64,000 bases of DNA from Alitiscatomonas aceti (GCF_025567195.1 NZ_JAOQJF010000006.1:1-64000); one strand, 5' to 3'. Numbered from the stretch's first letter, positions 33,497-42,173 are shown. The notes: generated from the sequence alone by a model not told the origin. Made by a program: numbers and translations.

Positions 33497-34029
33497 TATT
33501 TTCATACATTATCGTCTTCGTTTTTATATAATAAAGGGTGGCAATATGGAACGATCTGTCATGAAAAAACTTTTATTATCTTTGGTGAGGCCCAGGACTG
33601 CTGTTACAATAATGCCAAACAGAAAAAGCCTGATTTTTCAAGGGGAGAGGTGAGCGTTTGTCGCTATTTATTCAATTCCTTTTCACCTTTGAAAGACAAA
33701 AAAAATCGTGGAATAAAGGAGACTGTTAAGGTAAAGACAAAAAATAAATATGGAGGGTCAGGCTGGCAGATATAGGATTCAACTGATGTCTGGGATTTAG
33801 CCGCTGAGTGCATAGTGATGCCACGAATAATACACAATATTCGGGATATAAAGCACATTCTAACCATAATGAAAAGAAGAATAGTTAGAACTTTTCCCGA
33901 ATAGATTATAATATTTTGGACAAATGATTTTAATACTCTTGAAAAAGGGCCAGTTACCGTACCATTTCTCTTAAATTTTCAATTCATTCTAATCAAACCA
34001 TTGACAAGAATGAACAGAATGGGTAAAAT
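33497..34029 (+). promoter_or_regulatory. AT-rich non-coding stretch ending in a promoter for the AlbA_2 gene
   Basis: No convincing gene between 33497 and 34058; one 35-codon frame at 33546 has a passable RBS but no recognisable product. At the end a near-consensus promoter is present: TTGACA (34001-34006), 17-nt spacer, TAAAAT (34024-34029), 30 nt ahead of the next start codon. The composition is lower in GC than its surroundings, like the following gene. Confidence 0.6.
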
Positions 34030-34058
34030 ATGAGTAGAATAAATTCGGGAGGCGGCAA

Positions 34059-35372
34059 ATGATTTTTCAAGAAAGTGAATCCGTAGAGCTAAAGGCAATT
34101 GTGGTCGAGGACATAAAAAAAGAGATTATCGCTTTTGCAAACTGTGAGGGAGGAAAACTATACATTGGTATTCAGGATGACGGAACCGTATTAGGACTGG
34201 ATAATCCGGATGAAGCTGCCCTGCAGGTCAGCAATATGGTCCGGGATGCAATCAAACCGGATCTGACGATGTTCCTGCATTATGAAACACTCACGATAGC
34301 AGGGAAGAAAATCGTTGCAGTTGATATTCAACAGGGAACAGAACGGCCATATTATATTGCGAAAAAAGGATTGCGTCCCGAAGGTGTTTACGTTCGTCAG
34401 GGGTATTCTTCCGTTCCTGCTACAAACACAGTCATTCGGCGTATGATCAAAGAAACGGACGGTGACCACTTTGAGGAAATGCGGTCTTTGGAACAGAATT
34501 TAACTTTTGAATATGCAAAAAAAACATTTGAGGAACGGAATGTAAAATTTGGCCCTGCACAAATGAAAACCCTTGGAATCGTAACGCAAGATGATGTTTA
34601 TACAAACTTAGGTCTGTTACTTTCAGACCAGTGCGTGCACACCATCAAAGCGGCTGTATTTAAAGGTACAAAACAAAACGAATTTCAAGATCGAAAAGAA
34701 TTTTCTGGCTCTTTGTTTCAACAGATGGATGACGTTTATGATTTTATTGACTTTCGAAATCAGACCCATTCAACCTTTGACAGGCTGTATCGCATTGACA
34801 GACGAGATTATCCCGAAACAGCAGTCAGAGAGGCTCTTCTGAACCTTTTGGTACATCGGGAATATTCATTTCGCGCCAGTACCTTTATCAGTCTTTATAC
34901 TGACAGGCTTGAATTTATCTCTATTGGTGGTTTGGTAAGCGGTGTGTCCTTAAAGGATGTAACAATGGGAATATCTGTTTGCAGGAACACCAAACTGGCA
35001 AATGTATTTTACCGTCTGGAACTCATAGAAGCCTATGGAACCGGAATCATAAAAATTATGGATGCGTATGAAGGAACTGGGATGACACCTCAGATCGAAA
35101 CATCCGACAATGCGTTTAAGATTATTCTCCCGAATCTGAATGCAAGTCCGGAGCATGCAAAAATAACGCAGGTTCATTCACAGAAAGATACAACTGAAGA
35201 AAAGGTAATTACTTTGACAAAGGAACGGGGCTTTGTCACACGAAAAGAAGTTGAAATATTTCTTGGTATCGGCCAGTCATCATGCGGACGGTTATTAAGG
35301 AAAATGGCAGAAAATGGGCAGATTCTTCAGGAGGGCAAGGGGAAAAATACCCACTACTGCCTCCCTAAATAA
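34059..35372 (+). CDS. AlbA_2/Schlafen-type ATP-binding putative regulator
   Basis: A 437-residue protein. The N-terminal AlbA_2 (divergent AAA-4) domain covers about residues 1-125: ESESVELKAIVVEDIKKEII, AFANCEGGKLYIGIQDDG, and VYVRQGYSSVPA. A middle region with HATPase-like features follows (YPETAVREALLNLLVHREYS, NTKLANVFYRLELIEAYGTG). A C-terminal winged helix follows (ERGFVTRKEVEIFLGIGQSS, CGRLLRKMAENGQILQEGKG). This family is widespread and often called a transcriptional regulator or RNA-binding protein; few members are characterised. GGGAGG precedes the ATG. It stands alone with its own promoter, in a region of lower GC than the neighbours, which suggests it was acquired or belongs to an old mobile region. 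Confidence 0.85.
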   Translation: MIFQESESVELKAIVVEDIKKEIIAFANCEGGKLYIGIQDDGTVLGLDNPDEAALQVSNMVRDAIKPDLTMFLHYETLTIAGKKIVAVDIQQGTERPYYIAKKGLRPEGVYVRQGYSSVPATNTVIRRMIKETDGDHFEEMRSLEQNLTFEYAKKTFEERNVKFGPAQMKTLGIVTQDDVYTNLGLLLSDQCVHTIKAAVFKGTKQNEFQDRKEFSGSLFQQMDDVYDFIDFRNQTHSTFDRLYRIDRRDYPETAVREALLNLLVHREYSFRASTFISLYTDRLEFISIGGLVSGVSLKDVTMGISVCRNTKLANVFYRLELIEAYGTGIIKIMDAYEGTGMTPQIETSDNAFKIILPNLNASPEHAKITQVHSQKDTTEEKVITLTKERGFVTRKEVEIFLGIGQSSCGRLLRKMAENGQILQEGKGKNTHYCLPK

Positions 35373-35489
35373 TATTTAGAGGACGGTGATGTACTGAACA
35401 TCCCTCTGTTTATGGCCGATCAGACAGAGGGACTGATGAGGCTTGCATTGGATCAGAGAAAAGTACAGCAGGCTGGCATGAAATTTTAA
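35373..35489 (+). pseudogene. Short gene-tail remnant
   Basis: Thirty-eight codons ending in TAA, in frame with and directly after the stop of the AlbA_2 gene, reading LEDGDVLNIPLFMADQTEGL then MRLALDQRKVQQAGMKF. Composition looks coding, but there is no start of its own with an RBS. It may be the 3' end of a lost gene, or an extension cut off by a new stop codon. I do not recognise the family. Confidence 0.3.
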
Positions 35490-35501
35490 TATCATGGCTA
35501 C

Positions 35502-35547
35502 ACACAAAAAGTCCCGGAGTTCCCATCTCCAGAGCTTTCTTTTGTGT
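35502..35547 (-). terminator. Terminator of the aldo/keto reductase gene
   Basis: Outer arms ACACAAAAAG and CTTTCTTTTGTGT with an inner GGAG/CTCC stem; the minus strand has CTTTTTGTGTG at its end. It lies 18 nt beyond the stop codon at 35565. Confidence 0.6.
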
Positions 35548-35564
35548 CTAAAAGGGATACCGCT

Positions 35565-36716
35565 TTATTCCCCTTCCGCAAACAGCGCCCTGGCCTTCTC
35601 CATCCGCTCTGCCACGGGAACATGGAAGGGACAGCGGGTCTCGCAGCCACGGCAGCCGATACAGTCAGAAGCCGTCCGTTCCAGCGCCTCATAATGGGCG
35701 CGGACCGAAGCCGGGACCTCCGGCTGCATGGAGGCCAGATCATAGAGCTTATTGACCATGGCGATATCGATGCCCGCAGGACACGGCTTACAGTGGCCGC
35801 AGTAGGTACACTGGCCGTCGTAGGCGTGGCGGGGGGCAGAGGCCAGAACGCTGGCATAATCCTTTTCCGCCTCCGTTGCTGTTTCATAAGAAACAGCCTC
35901 ATCCACATGCTCCGGCGTATCATATCCCGCCAGAATGGAGGCCACTGCCGGCCTTGTAAGGGCGTAATGGATACACTGGACCGGAGTCAGCGCCACGCCA
36001 AAAGGCGAACGCTTTGCATCAAACAGCCGGCCTCCCGCAAAGCCCTTCATGACCGTAAGGCCCACATCGTTCTTCTCGCAGAGCCGGTAAAGCTCTGCCC
36101 GCTCTTTATCAATGCCGCCCAGGGCCTGATCGTACTCCTCGGCAAAGTATGTATTCATATCCTCAGACGCCGGAAGCAGATCGAAGGCCGGATTGATGCT
36201 GAACAGCATCATTTCCACGATCCCCAGCTCCACCGCCTTTTTCGCCACCCTGGGGTTATGGGTACTGAGACCGATATGACGGATCACGCCCTTTTCCTTC
36301 AATTCCTTTGTGTAAGCGTAAAACGGGCCATTTACGATAGAATCCAGCTCGTCCTCCCGGTCCACGTAGTGGATCATGCCCAGGTCGATGTAATCCGTTC
36401 CCAGACGCTCCAGGAGATCCGCAAAAGCCTCCTTCACCTTCTCCATGTCCCGGGTCCGCACATACTGGCCGTTCTGCCAGGTGGAGCCCAGGTGGCCCTG
36501 GATGAACCAGCGCTCCCTCTTTCCCCGGATGGCTGCCCCGATGTTGCTCCGCACGTTGGGCTCCGGCATCCAGCAGTCCAGGATATTGATCCCCTGCTCC
36601 CCGCACCGGTCAATGACCGCCCGGCATTCCTCGGCATTGTGACGCTCCAGCCATTCGGCTCCCAGGCCGATCTCGCTGACCATCAGCTCCGTCTTTCCCA
36701 GTCTTCTGTAACGCAT
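35565..36716 (-). CDS. Aldo/keto reductase fused to a 2x[4Fe-4S] ferredoxin domain
   Basis: A 383-residue protein. Residues 1-270 form an aldo/keto reductase barrel (MRYRRLGKTELMVSEIGLGA, TDYIDLGMIHYVDREDEL, IRHIGLSTHNPRVAKKAVEL). The C-terminal 110 residues carry two iron-sulfur cysteine sets, CTYCGHCKPCP and CIGCRGCETRCP. Such fused proteins are common in clostridia and probably shuttle electrons between ferredoxin and an organic carbonyl; substrates are unknown. The classical AKR catalytic Tyr position is not conserved in an obvious way. Start MRYRRLGKTE with GGGGAGG upstream. It follows trmL with a short gap. Confidence 0.9.
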   Translation of the reverse strand: MRYRRLGKTELMVSEIGLGAEWLERHNAEECRAVIDRCGEQGINILDCWMPEPNVRSNIGAAIRGKRERWFIQGHLGSTWQNGQYVRTRDMEKVKEAFADLLERLGTDYIDLGMIHYVDREDELDSIVNGPFYAYTKELKEKGVIRHIGLSTHNPRVAKKAVELGIVEMMLFSINPAFDLLPASEDMNTYFAEEYDQALGGIDKERAELYRLCEKNDVGLTVMKGFAGGRLFDAKRSPFGVALTPVQCIHYALTRPAVASILAGYDTPEHVDEAVSYETATEAEKDYASVLASAPRHAYDGQCTYCGHCKPCPAGIDIAMVNKLYDLASMQPEVPASVRAHYEALERTASDCIGCRGCETRCPFHVPVAERMEKARALFAEGE

Positions 36717-36743
36717 ACGGCACCTCCCCTAAAATATAGAATC

Positions 36744-37238
36744 CTATTCCTTCCATTCCAGCCGGTGGAGATGGCCCTCCATGGTCATCTTCTCAAACCC
36801 GTTCTGCCGCAGTGCCTCGTAAAGGAGGACAGCCACAGAATTGGACAGGTTCAGGGACCGGATGTCCCCCCACATGGGGATCCGGACGCACGTTTCCTGA
36901 TACTCCACCAGGATCTCCTCCGGAATGCCGCGGCTTTCCGGGCCGAACATCAGATAACAGTCCGGCTCATACTTCACATCTGTATAGACCGCCGGTGCTT
37001 TGGTGGTGGCCATATAAAGCTTTGCGCCGGGATTTCTCTTTAAAAAATCCGCAAAATCACTGTATACTGTCACATCCAGCTTGTCCCAGTAATCCAGACC
37101 GGCCCGTACCAGATGCTTTTCACTCAGCTTAAAGCCCAGGGGCTCGATCAGATGGAGCCTGGTGTTGGTCGCCACGCAGGTCCTCCCAATGTTTCCTGTG
37201 TTGGCCGGCATCTCCGGCTCGTATAATACAATATTCAT
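36744..37238 (-). CDS. trmL: tRNA (cytidine(34)-2'-O)-methyltransferase TrmL
   Basis: A 164-residue SPOUT methyltransferase that 2'-O-methylates the wobble base of certain leucine tRNAs using S-adenosylmethionine. Motifs: MNIVLYEPEMPANTGNIGRT (motif 1 with the asparagine-glycine loop), LYMATTKAPAVYTD, YLMFGPESRGIPEEIL (motif 2), and VRIPMWGDIRSLNLSNSVAV (motif 3, forming the deep trefoil knot). Normal length for the family. GGAGG precedes the ATG, which lies directly after the stop of the aminotransferase gene. Confidence 0.95.
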   Translation of the reverse strand: MNIVLYEPEMPANTGNIGRTCVATNTRLHLIEPLGFKLSEKHLVRAGLDYWDKLDVTVYSDFADFLKRNPGAKLYMATTKAPAVYTDVKYEPDCYLMFGPESRGIPEEILVEYQETCVRIPMWGDIRSLNLSNSVAVLLYEALRQNGFEKMTMEGHLHRLEWKE

Positions 37239-37239
37239 T

Positions 37240-38406
37240 CTACATTTCCTCCAGGCTGGCCACAAACCGGCCCATGCGCTCCAGTGCCCGCTTAAGGTCC
37301 TGGAGCGAATACGCGTAAGAGATCCTCAGATATCCCTCTCCGCAGTCTCCAAAGGCAGTCCCAGGCACCACAGCCACCTTCTCCTGCTCCAAAAGCCGCA
37401 ACGCAAACGTATCGGAGCTCATACCAAACTTTTTAATGCAGGGGAATACGTAAAAAGCCCCCTGGGGCTCATAGCAGTCAAGGCCCATGTCTCTCAGAGC
37501 CTTGACCAGGAACCTCCGTCTCTGGTCATAGGCCTCCCGCATCTCCTCCACGTCCCGGTCTCCGTTTCTTAAGGCCTCCACCGCCGCATACTGGCTGGTG
37601 GTGGGCGCGCACATGATGGCATACTGGTGGATCTTCAGCATCTGCCTCAGGATCGCCTCCGGCGCGCAGGCGTAGCCCAGCCGCCAGCCAGTCATGGCAT
37701 AGGATTTGGAAAATCCATTGATCAGTACAGTCCTCTCTTTCATCCCAGGAAGAGCCGCGATGGTACAGTGATGTCTCCCATAGGTCAGCTCCGAATAGAT
37801 CTCATCTGAGATTACGAACAGGTCCTTCTCGCGGACCACGTCGGCGATCGCCTCCAGATCCTCCTTCTCCAGGATAGAGCCGGTGGGATTGTTGGGAAAT
37901 GGAAGCACCAGGATCTTGGTTTTAGGTGTGAGCTTTTCCAGCACCTTTTCCTTTGTGAGGCGGAACCGGTCCTTTTCTTCCAGCTCAACCGTCACCGGAA
38001 CGCCTCCGGCCAGAATGGTACACGGCACATAGGAAACGTAGCTTGGCTGAGGGATCAGCACCTCGTCTCCCGGATCCAGCATGGCCCGGAGAGCAATATC
38101 GATGGCCTCGCTTCCTCCCACAGTGACCATGATCTCACGGTCCGGGGCATAGCCCACGTCAAACCGCCGCTCTAAATACCGGCTGATCTCCAGCTTCAGC
38201 TCCTTCAGTCCTGCGTTGGACGTATAAAAGGTCCGCCCCTTCTCCAGGGAATAGATCCCTTCATCCCGGATGTGCCAGGGCGTGTCAAAATCCGGTTCAC
38301 CTACGCCCAGGGATATGGCGTCCTTCATCTCGCTTACGATGTCAAAAAATTTACGGATCCCCGACGGGGGGATGGCTGTGATGGTTTCTGATAACGGGTT
38401 TCTCAC
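37240..38406 (-). CDS. Class I/II PLP aminotransferase (PatA-like)
   Basis: A 388-residue fold-type I aminotransferase: ISLGVGEPDFDTPWHIRDEG (N-terminal arm), VTVGGSEAIDIALRAMLDPG, LPFPNNPTGSILEKEDLEAI (Asn of PLP site), and VISDEIYSELTYG (Asp and Tyr). The Schiff-base lysine is in VLINGFSKSYAMTGWRLGYA and the carboxylate-binding Arg in GYLRISYAYS. Relatives transfer amino groups between aromatic, branched or acidic amino acids and 2-oxoglutarate. Its start overlaps the end of an Lrp-type regulator gene by 4 nt, so the regulator may control it. Confidence 0.93.
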   Translation of the reverse strand: MRNPLSETITAIPPSGIRKFFDIVSEMKDAISLGVGEPDFDTPWHIRDEGIYSLEKGRTFYTSNAGLKELKLEISRYLERRFDVGYAPDREIMVTVGGSEAIDIALRAMLDPGDEVLIPQPSYVSYVPCTILAGGVPVTVELEEKDRFRLTKEKVLEKLTPKTKILVLPFPNNPTGSILEKEDLEAIADVVREKDLFVISDEIYSELTYGRHHCTIAALPGMKERTVLINGFSKSYAMTGWRLGYACAPEAILRQMLKIHQYAIMCAPTTSQYAAVEALRNGDRDVEEMREAYDQRRRFLVKALRDMGLDCYEPQGAFYVFPCIKKFGMSSDTFALRLLEQEKVAVVPGTAFGDCGEGYLRISYAYSLQDLKRALERMGRFVASLEEM

Positions 38407-38885
38407 GGGGTGATCATCATCCTTTCATCTTCCGGTCTTTCGCACATGACGGTTCCATGGTCCTTATATTTTTTCAAGATGAAATGGGTTGCTGTGCTCA
38501 AGACAGAATTCATGGTGGACAGCTTTTCCGAAACGAACTGGGCGATCTGGCGCATGGTCTTTCCCTCTACGATCACCGTAAAATCATACGCTCCGGACAT
38601 GAGATAAACGGAATTCACCTCACTGTACTGGTAGATCCGCTCCGCGATCTTTTCAAATCCCATATTCCTCTGGGGCGTCACCTTTACCTCGATCAGGGCA
38701 GTCACCAGCTCCTCCCCGGTCTTGTCCCAGTTGATCATCGTATGGTAGCCGCAGATGATATTTTCCTTCTCCATATCGGCGATCTCATTGGCCACCGCGA
38801 TCTCGCTCTCTCCCAGGAGAGCGGCCAGGTCCGCCAGATCGATCCGGCTGTTTTTTTCCATAATGGTCAGAATCTTTTCACGCAT
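38403..38885 (-). CDS. Lrp/AsnC-family transcriptional regulator
   Basis: A 160-residue protein with an N-terminal winged helix (MREKILTIMEKNSRIDLADL, ALLGESEIAVANEIADME) and a C-terminal RAM/AsnC ligand-binding domain (ALIEVKVTPQRNMGFEKIAE, VNSVYLMSGAYDFTVIVEGK). These proteins sense amino acids and regulate their metabolism. The ATG at 38885 has AGGAGG 6 nt upstream; the frame is open further upstream but without coding signals. It overlaps the aminotransferase start and probably autoregulates this pair. Confidence 0.92.
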   Translation of the reverse strand: MREKILTIMEKNSRIDLADLAALLGESEIAVANEIADMEKENIICGYHTMINWDKTGEELVTALIEVKVTPQRNMGFEKIAERIYQYSEVNSVYLMSGAYDFTVIVEGKTMRQIAQFVSEKLSTMNSVLSTATHFILKKYKDHGTVMCERPEDERMMITP

Positions 38886-38977
38886 AACGCGCCTCCTTAT
38901 GTCCTCAGGTTTCCCCGTCCCCGATCCATCACATATTTTCCGGAGGCCTTCCCCGTATCTTCCTCCGGACAGCTTTT

Positions 38978-39547
38978 TTATCCCAGTTTTAATACCTCGT
39001 CCGGCTGGGGCCGCTCCAGAAACCCGGTGCTGCCAAGACCCGTCATTTTTCTGGCGATCCCCCGCTCCACCTTTCCGATGACCGCGGCCTCGGCTCCCAT
39101 TTCCCTGAGCCGTTCCGCCAGATCCCATCCATGGTCTGAGACCATCAGCACACACTGGCCCGACCGGAGACGGTAGGGATTTAAATCAAATAGTTCGCAT
39201 ACCTCTATGATCTCCTGGCTCACCGGGATCTTCAGAAGGGAAAATGAGATCCCCTGCTCATAAGCCCCCGATATATTCCAGAGGGCGGCCAGAATGCCGC
39301 CCTCCTCCACATATTCCCATTCAGTTACGCCAGGATCCTCAAAAAATTCCTGGGGCAGCTCCAGAGCTCTCTCCGCCGCCGTTTTAAGACGGTCCAGAAA
39401 TACGCCATGGAATCTGGCCTCCAGCGCTTCTTTTTTCTTTTCCATGGCAGCCAGAGCTCCCGCCTTGCCGATGCATCCGGCCACCACCAGATCCTGGCCC
39501 GGCACAAAGCGTCCCCTGCCATGGGGTTCCCGCTCGATCTTTCTCAT
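38978..39547 (-). CDS. AIR synthase-related C-terminal domain protein
   Basis: A 189-residue protein resembling only the C-terminal half of the PurM/HypE/ThiL superfamily: VVAGCIGKAGALAAMEKK, GVTEWEYVEEGGILAALWNI (family G-x-LL), LDRLKTAAE, LFDLNPYRLRSGQCVLMVSD, and EAAVIGKVERG. The usual N-terminal ATP-binding half with its Asp-rich metal site is absent, so a complete kinase or synthase activity is unlikely. It might bind a small molecule or partner protein. RBS AGGAG is 7 nt before the ATG, which lies 10 nt after the VanW gene stop; the next gene is an Lrp regulator. True role unknown. Confidence 0.65.
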   Translation of the reverse strand: MRKIEREPHGRGRFVPGQDLVVAGCIGKAGALAAMEKKKEALEARFHGVFLDRLKTAAERALELPQEFFEDPGVTEWEYVEEGGILAALWNISGAYEQGISFSLLKIPVSQEIIEVCELFDLNPYRLRSGQCVLMVSDHGWDLAERLREMGAEAAVIGKVERGIARKMTGLGSTGFLERPQPDEVLKLG

Positions 39548-39557
39548 TCCGACTCTC

Positions 39558-41237
39558 CTATGCTCCCGGTCCAGCTGGGTTCCCAGGTCCCGGCTCACCG
39601 CCGGGGCCAGGCGCTCCGCCGCCGTTCTCTGCTCCAGGACCTCCAGGCCCCGCATTCTGGCCGGGTCCTTCATTTCCTCCCGGACTGCTGTTTCCAGCCG
39701 GGTCTCCGGGCATCCCTGGACCAGGCGTATAGCCCGGCCCCTGCGGGACCTCCGACGGAGGCGTATTTTCCGCCGCCGGGGTCTCCGGCACTGCCGGAGG
39801 TGTGGTTCCCGCAGGCGTTTCTGAAGTCCCGCCGGACGGAGCCGCCGGATCCGCTCCAGGCACCGCTGCACCTGGATCCGTTACTGCCGGAGCCGCCGGT
39901 CCCACCCGGTAAATGGGCCTGGAGGCGTTATACGTATCCTTATTTAAAAGGGTCCGCTCCTTCAGCTCTCCGTCCACATATACACACTTATAAAGCTCCG
40001 ACTTAAGACCCGTATGGCCGGAGTCCACCTTGACCCTGGCTCCCGGGGCCAGGGAATTGTCCACCTGCTCAATGGGCGCTCCGGCTCCCATGACCTGGAG
40101 CGTCACAGACTCAAATTTCAGGGTCCGGTTTGCCGGTCTTGTTTCTTTTCCATAAATGGTAAAGGTCAGCGTCTTTCCGGAGGTGACCCCTTCCACATAA
40201 ATGGGCGTATCGTATGGATTCCGGATCTTGATATCCTTATACGTTCCGGCAATGGCCGCGTCCATGGACGGCTTCACATATCCCACGGTCATGGAATGGT
40301 TCTGCCTCTGGACGATCTCCAGCTCCGCCAGCAGAGAAGCGTTATAAAGGGTCGTGGATATCTGGCATACGCCGCCGCCGATGCTGTCCACAGACCGCCC
40401 GTTCTCATAGGCCGTGGCCGCCCGGTAGCCATTGGCGACCGTAAAGGGCTGCATGCACTCATATCCCGACAGCACCTCCCCCGGCATCAGCACCCGGCCG
40501 TTGATCTTGGCCGCTCCCACCTGGAGATTGGTGGAACGGGAAGCACCGCTGGTCTTAAAGCTGGTGGAAAAGGTCCCCAGCACGTCCTTAATAGAGGACA
40601 GCTCCTCTGTGGTGATCTCCGGCTGCTTTTCTGTCACCACTGCAGCAGCAGAGACCGTTCCCGAAGCGCCGTCCGCCTGGCTCACAGCCTCTCCGATGGC
40701 TGCCCCTGTGGCCTCCGGATCCACGGTGGTCCCCACCACTGACGGGGTAAGTACAAATTCACCGTTTTCCCTGGTAATGGAGGCATCAGAGGCCTCCCGG
40801 ACCGCGTCCTTACATTCCGCATCCACAAACGCTGAGATCTTCTCCGGATCTGCGGAAAATTCCAGCTCCAGATCCACCGGCTCCGCTTCCAGATCCTTTT
40901 TCTTCATATATCTCTGGATCAGATTGCCTTTGACCTCTGCGTCCTTTAAGGCCTGCCTCACCTGGTCCTCATTTTTCCAGGCGATGCCCAGATCACCGGA
41001 GCTGGCCGCAAAGGACATTTCCCCGATGGTCAGCGCGACCTCCCGGGCCAGCTTCTCGTCCACCCGGCTCTGCACCTGCTCCTCCGCCTCGGCCTCAGTG
41101 AGCCCCTCCAGGCTCTCGCCGTCCACGGAGACTCCCGCCGGCATGGGTTCCGCAGCCTGGGCAGGAAATGGCTCTGCAAAAAACAGGCCGGCCGCCATCA
41201 TCGCAGCCGTACCTGTACTCCATACATATTTTCTCAT
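39558..41237 (-). CDS. VanW-family exported protein with Pro/Gly-rich tail
   Basis: A 559-residue protein with a signal peptide (MRKYVWSTGTAAMMAAGLFF, cleavage near AQA-A, residue 29). It has a repeated PG_binding_4-like domain (about 35-215: VSVDGESLEGLTEAEAEEQV). The VanW domain (about 225-340) includes GRVLMPGEVLSGYECMQP and SIGGGVCQISTTLYNASLLA, and a G5-like region follows at about 350-420. The last 120 residues are almost only Pro, Gly, Ala, Glu and Asn (for example GGGAPGPGGEPGPGNPAGP) and should be disordered in the cell wall. VanW proteins are linked to cell-envelope functions, mechanism unknown. AAAGGAGAGG precedes the ATG; a 38-codon membrane-protein gene lies 12 nt upstream. Confidence 0.88.
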   Translation of the reverse strand: MRKYVWSTGTAAMMAAGLFFAEPFPAQAAEPMPAGVSVDGESLEGLTEAEAEEQVQSRVDEKLAREVALTIGEMSFAASSGDLGIAWKNEDQVRQALKDAEVKGNLIQRYMKKKDLEAEPVDLELEFSADPEKISAFVDAECKDAVREASDASITRENGEFVLTPSVVGTTVDPEATGAAIGEAVSQADGASGTVSAAAVVTEKQPEITTEELSSIKDVLGTFSTSFKTSGASRSTNLQVGAAKINGRVLMPGEVLSGYECMQPFTVANGYRAATAYENGRSVDSIGGGVCQISTTLYNASLLAELEIVQRQNHSMTVGYVKPSMDAAIAGTYKDIKIRNPYDTPIYVEGVTSGKTLTFTIYGKETRPANRTLKFESVTLQVMGAGAPIEQVDNSLAPGARVKVDSGHTGLKSELYKCVYVDGELKERTLLNKDTYNASRPIYRVGPAAPAVTDPGAAVPGADPAAPSGGTSETPAGTTPPAVPETPAAENTPPSEVPQGPGYTPGPGMPGDPAGNSSPGGNEGPGQNAGPGGPGAENGGGAPGPGGEPGPGNPAGPGA

Positions 41238-41249
41238 ATCCCTCTCCTT

Positions 41250-41366
41250 TTACATCATAGACATTAAGGAGCCCAGGATCATGGGGATCACCATAGCCGC
41301 AACCACCAGGACCACAACGATGGTGGAGATGATCTTCTTTGTTTTTTTATTATTCATATTTATCAT
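41250..41366 (-). CDS. Small single-helix membrane protein (38 aa)
   Basis: A short frame with all marks of a real gene: GAGGTG 6 nt before the ATG, then MINMNNKKTKKII, a hydrophobic helix STIVVVLVVAAMVIPMILG, and stop. It ends 12 nt before the VanW start and its stop overlaps that gene's RBS region. Positive-inside rule places the lysine-rich N-terminus in the cytoplasm. Layout (short basic head, single helix) recalls small membrane proteins such as Prli42, but similarity cannot be judged by eye. Probably co-transcribed with the VanW gene. Confidence 0.6.
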   Translation of the reverse strand: MINMNNKKTKKIISTIVVVLVVAAMVIPMILGSLMSMM

Positions 41367-41396
41367 GACTTTCACCTCTTTTATTTCATTTTATCT

Positions 41397-42173
41397 TTAT
41401 TCCGGTTTCTTATCCCTGCCCCTCTCATTTTCCGGAATCCTTCCATGGGTAAAGATAATTCGGTCGGTCACTCTGGAGATCTCATTTCCCGACATGGAAT
41501 CTATGGGGACAGTCAGCTCTATTTTATGATATTTTAGCAGATCATGCAAGTGTTGTTTTTGCCTCTGGGTAGCCTGCCTTTCCTTTTTTGCCTTGTACTG
41601 GAGGACCTTGGGCGCAAAAGCATCCTCATTGCCGGACAGATGCAGCCGCTTCATGGCCTGGTACAGCTCGTGGGCTGCCATGGCGTCTGAAAGGGCCCGA
41701 TGGGCCGTGTCCTGGGCCGCATGGAAATAGGCGCAGGCCGCCGCCAGGTTCTTCTTTTCCTCCGGCGGCATGAATTTCCGGCAGAGCTTTAAGGTGTCGA
41801 TGCCGGACCGCTCAAACCGCAGCTTCCCATTGACCGCTGCCTGGACCAGAAAGCCATAGTCAAACATGATCTGGTGACCCAGGACCGGAAGCGTTCCGCA
41901 GAAGGCGATGACCTCCCCGATCACGTCCTGGATCATGGGAGCGTCCTTTACCATATCGTCATCGATCCCGGTCAGCTCCGTAATGTGCTCCGGTATGGGA
42001 CGGCCCGGGTTCACCAGGGTATGGTACGTATCTGTCACCGCCCCGTTTTCCACCTTTACCATGCCGATCTCCGTAATCCTCTCCCGCTTTGCCCCGATCC
42101 CTGTGGTCTCCAGATCAATGGCCACATAGGAGTCTGCCGCATTCACCATATTCCTCTCCCGCTCTGCCATCAT
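41397..42173 (-). CDS. DnaQ-like 3'-5' exonuclease domain protein
   Basis: A 258-residue protein whose first 190 residues are a DEDD exonuclease: Exo I YVAIDLETTGIGAKRERITE (Asp, Glu), Exo II VLGHQIMFDYGFLVQAA (Asp), and Exo III AHRALSDAMAAHELYQAM (His, Asp). This is the type found in PolC epsilon-like domains and stand-alone repair exonucleases. The basic C-terminal tail (KAKKERQATQRQKQHLHDLL ... RIIFTHGRIPENERGRDKK) is not part of the standard fold and may bind DNA. I chose the ATG at 42173, preceded by AGGAGG, overlapping the nth stop; a later Met (MVNAADSY) is possible. The operon order nth-exonuclease suggests a DNA-repair unit. Confidence 0.85.
   Translation of the reverse strand: MMAERERNMVNAADSYVAIDLETTGIGAKRERITEIGMVKVENGAVTDTYHTLVNPGRPIPEHITELTGIDDDMVKDAPMIQDVIGEVIAFCGTLPVLGHQIMFDYGFLVQAAVNGKLRFERSGIDTLKLCRKFMPPEEKKNLAAACAYFHAAQDTAHRALSDAMAAHELYQAMKRLHLSGNEDAFAPKVLQYKAKKERQATQRQKQHLHDLLKYHKIELTVPIDSMSGNEISRVTDRIIFTHGRIPENERGRDKKPE

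Noticed and set aside
33546..33653. A 35-codon frame (MERSVMKKLL) with AGGGTGG upstream
   Set aside because: Too short and without family resemblance or neighbours; it lies in AT-rich spacer DNA.
35544..37043. A 499-codon plus-strand open frame opposite the aldo/keto reductase and trmL genes
   Set aside because: It is the antisense of two clearly coding genes with GC-rich third positions, has no RBS and no recognisable protein motifs.
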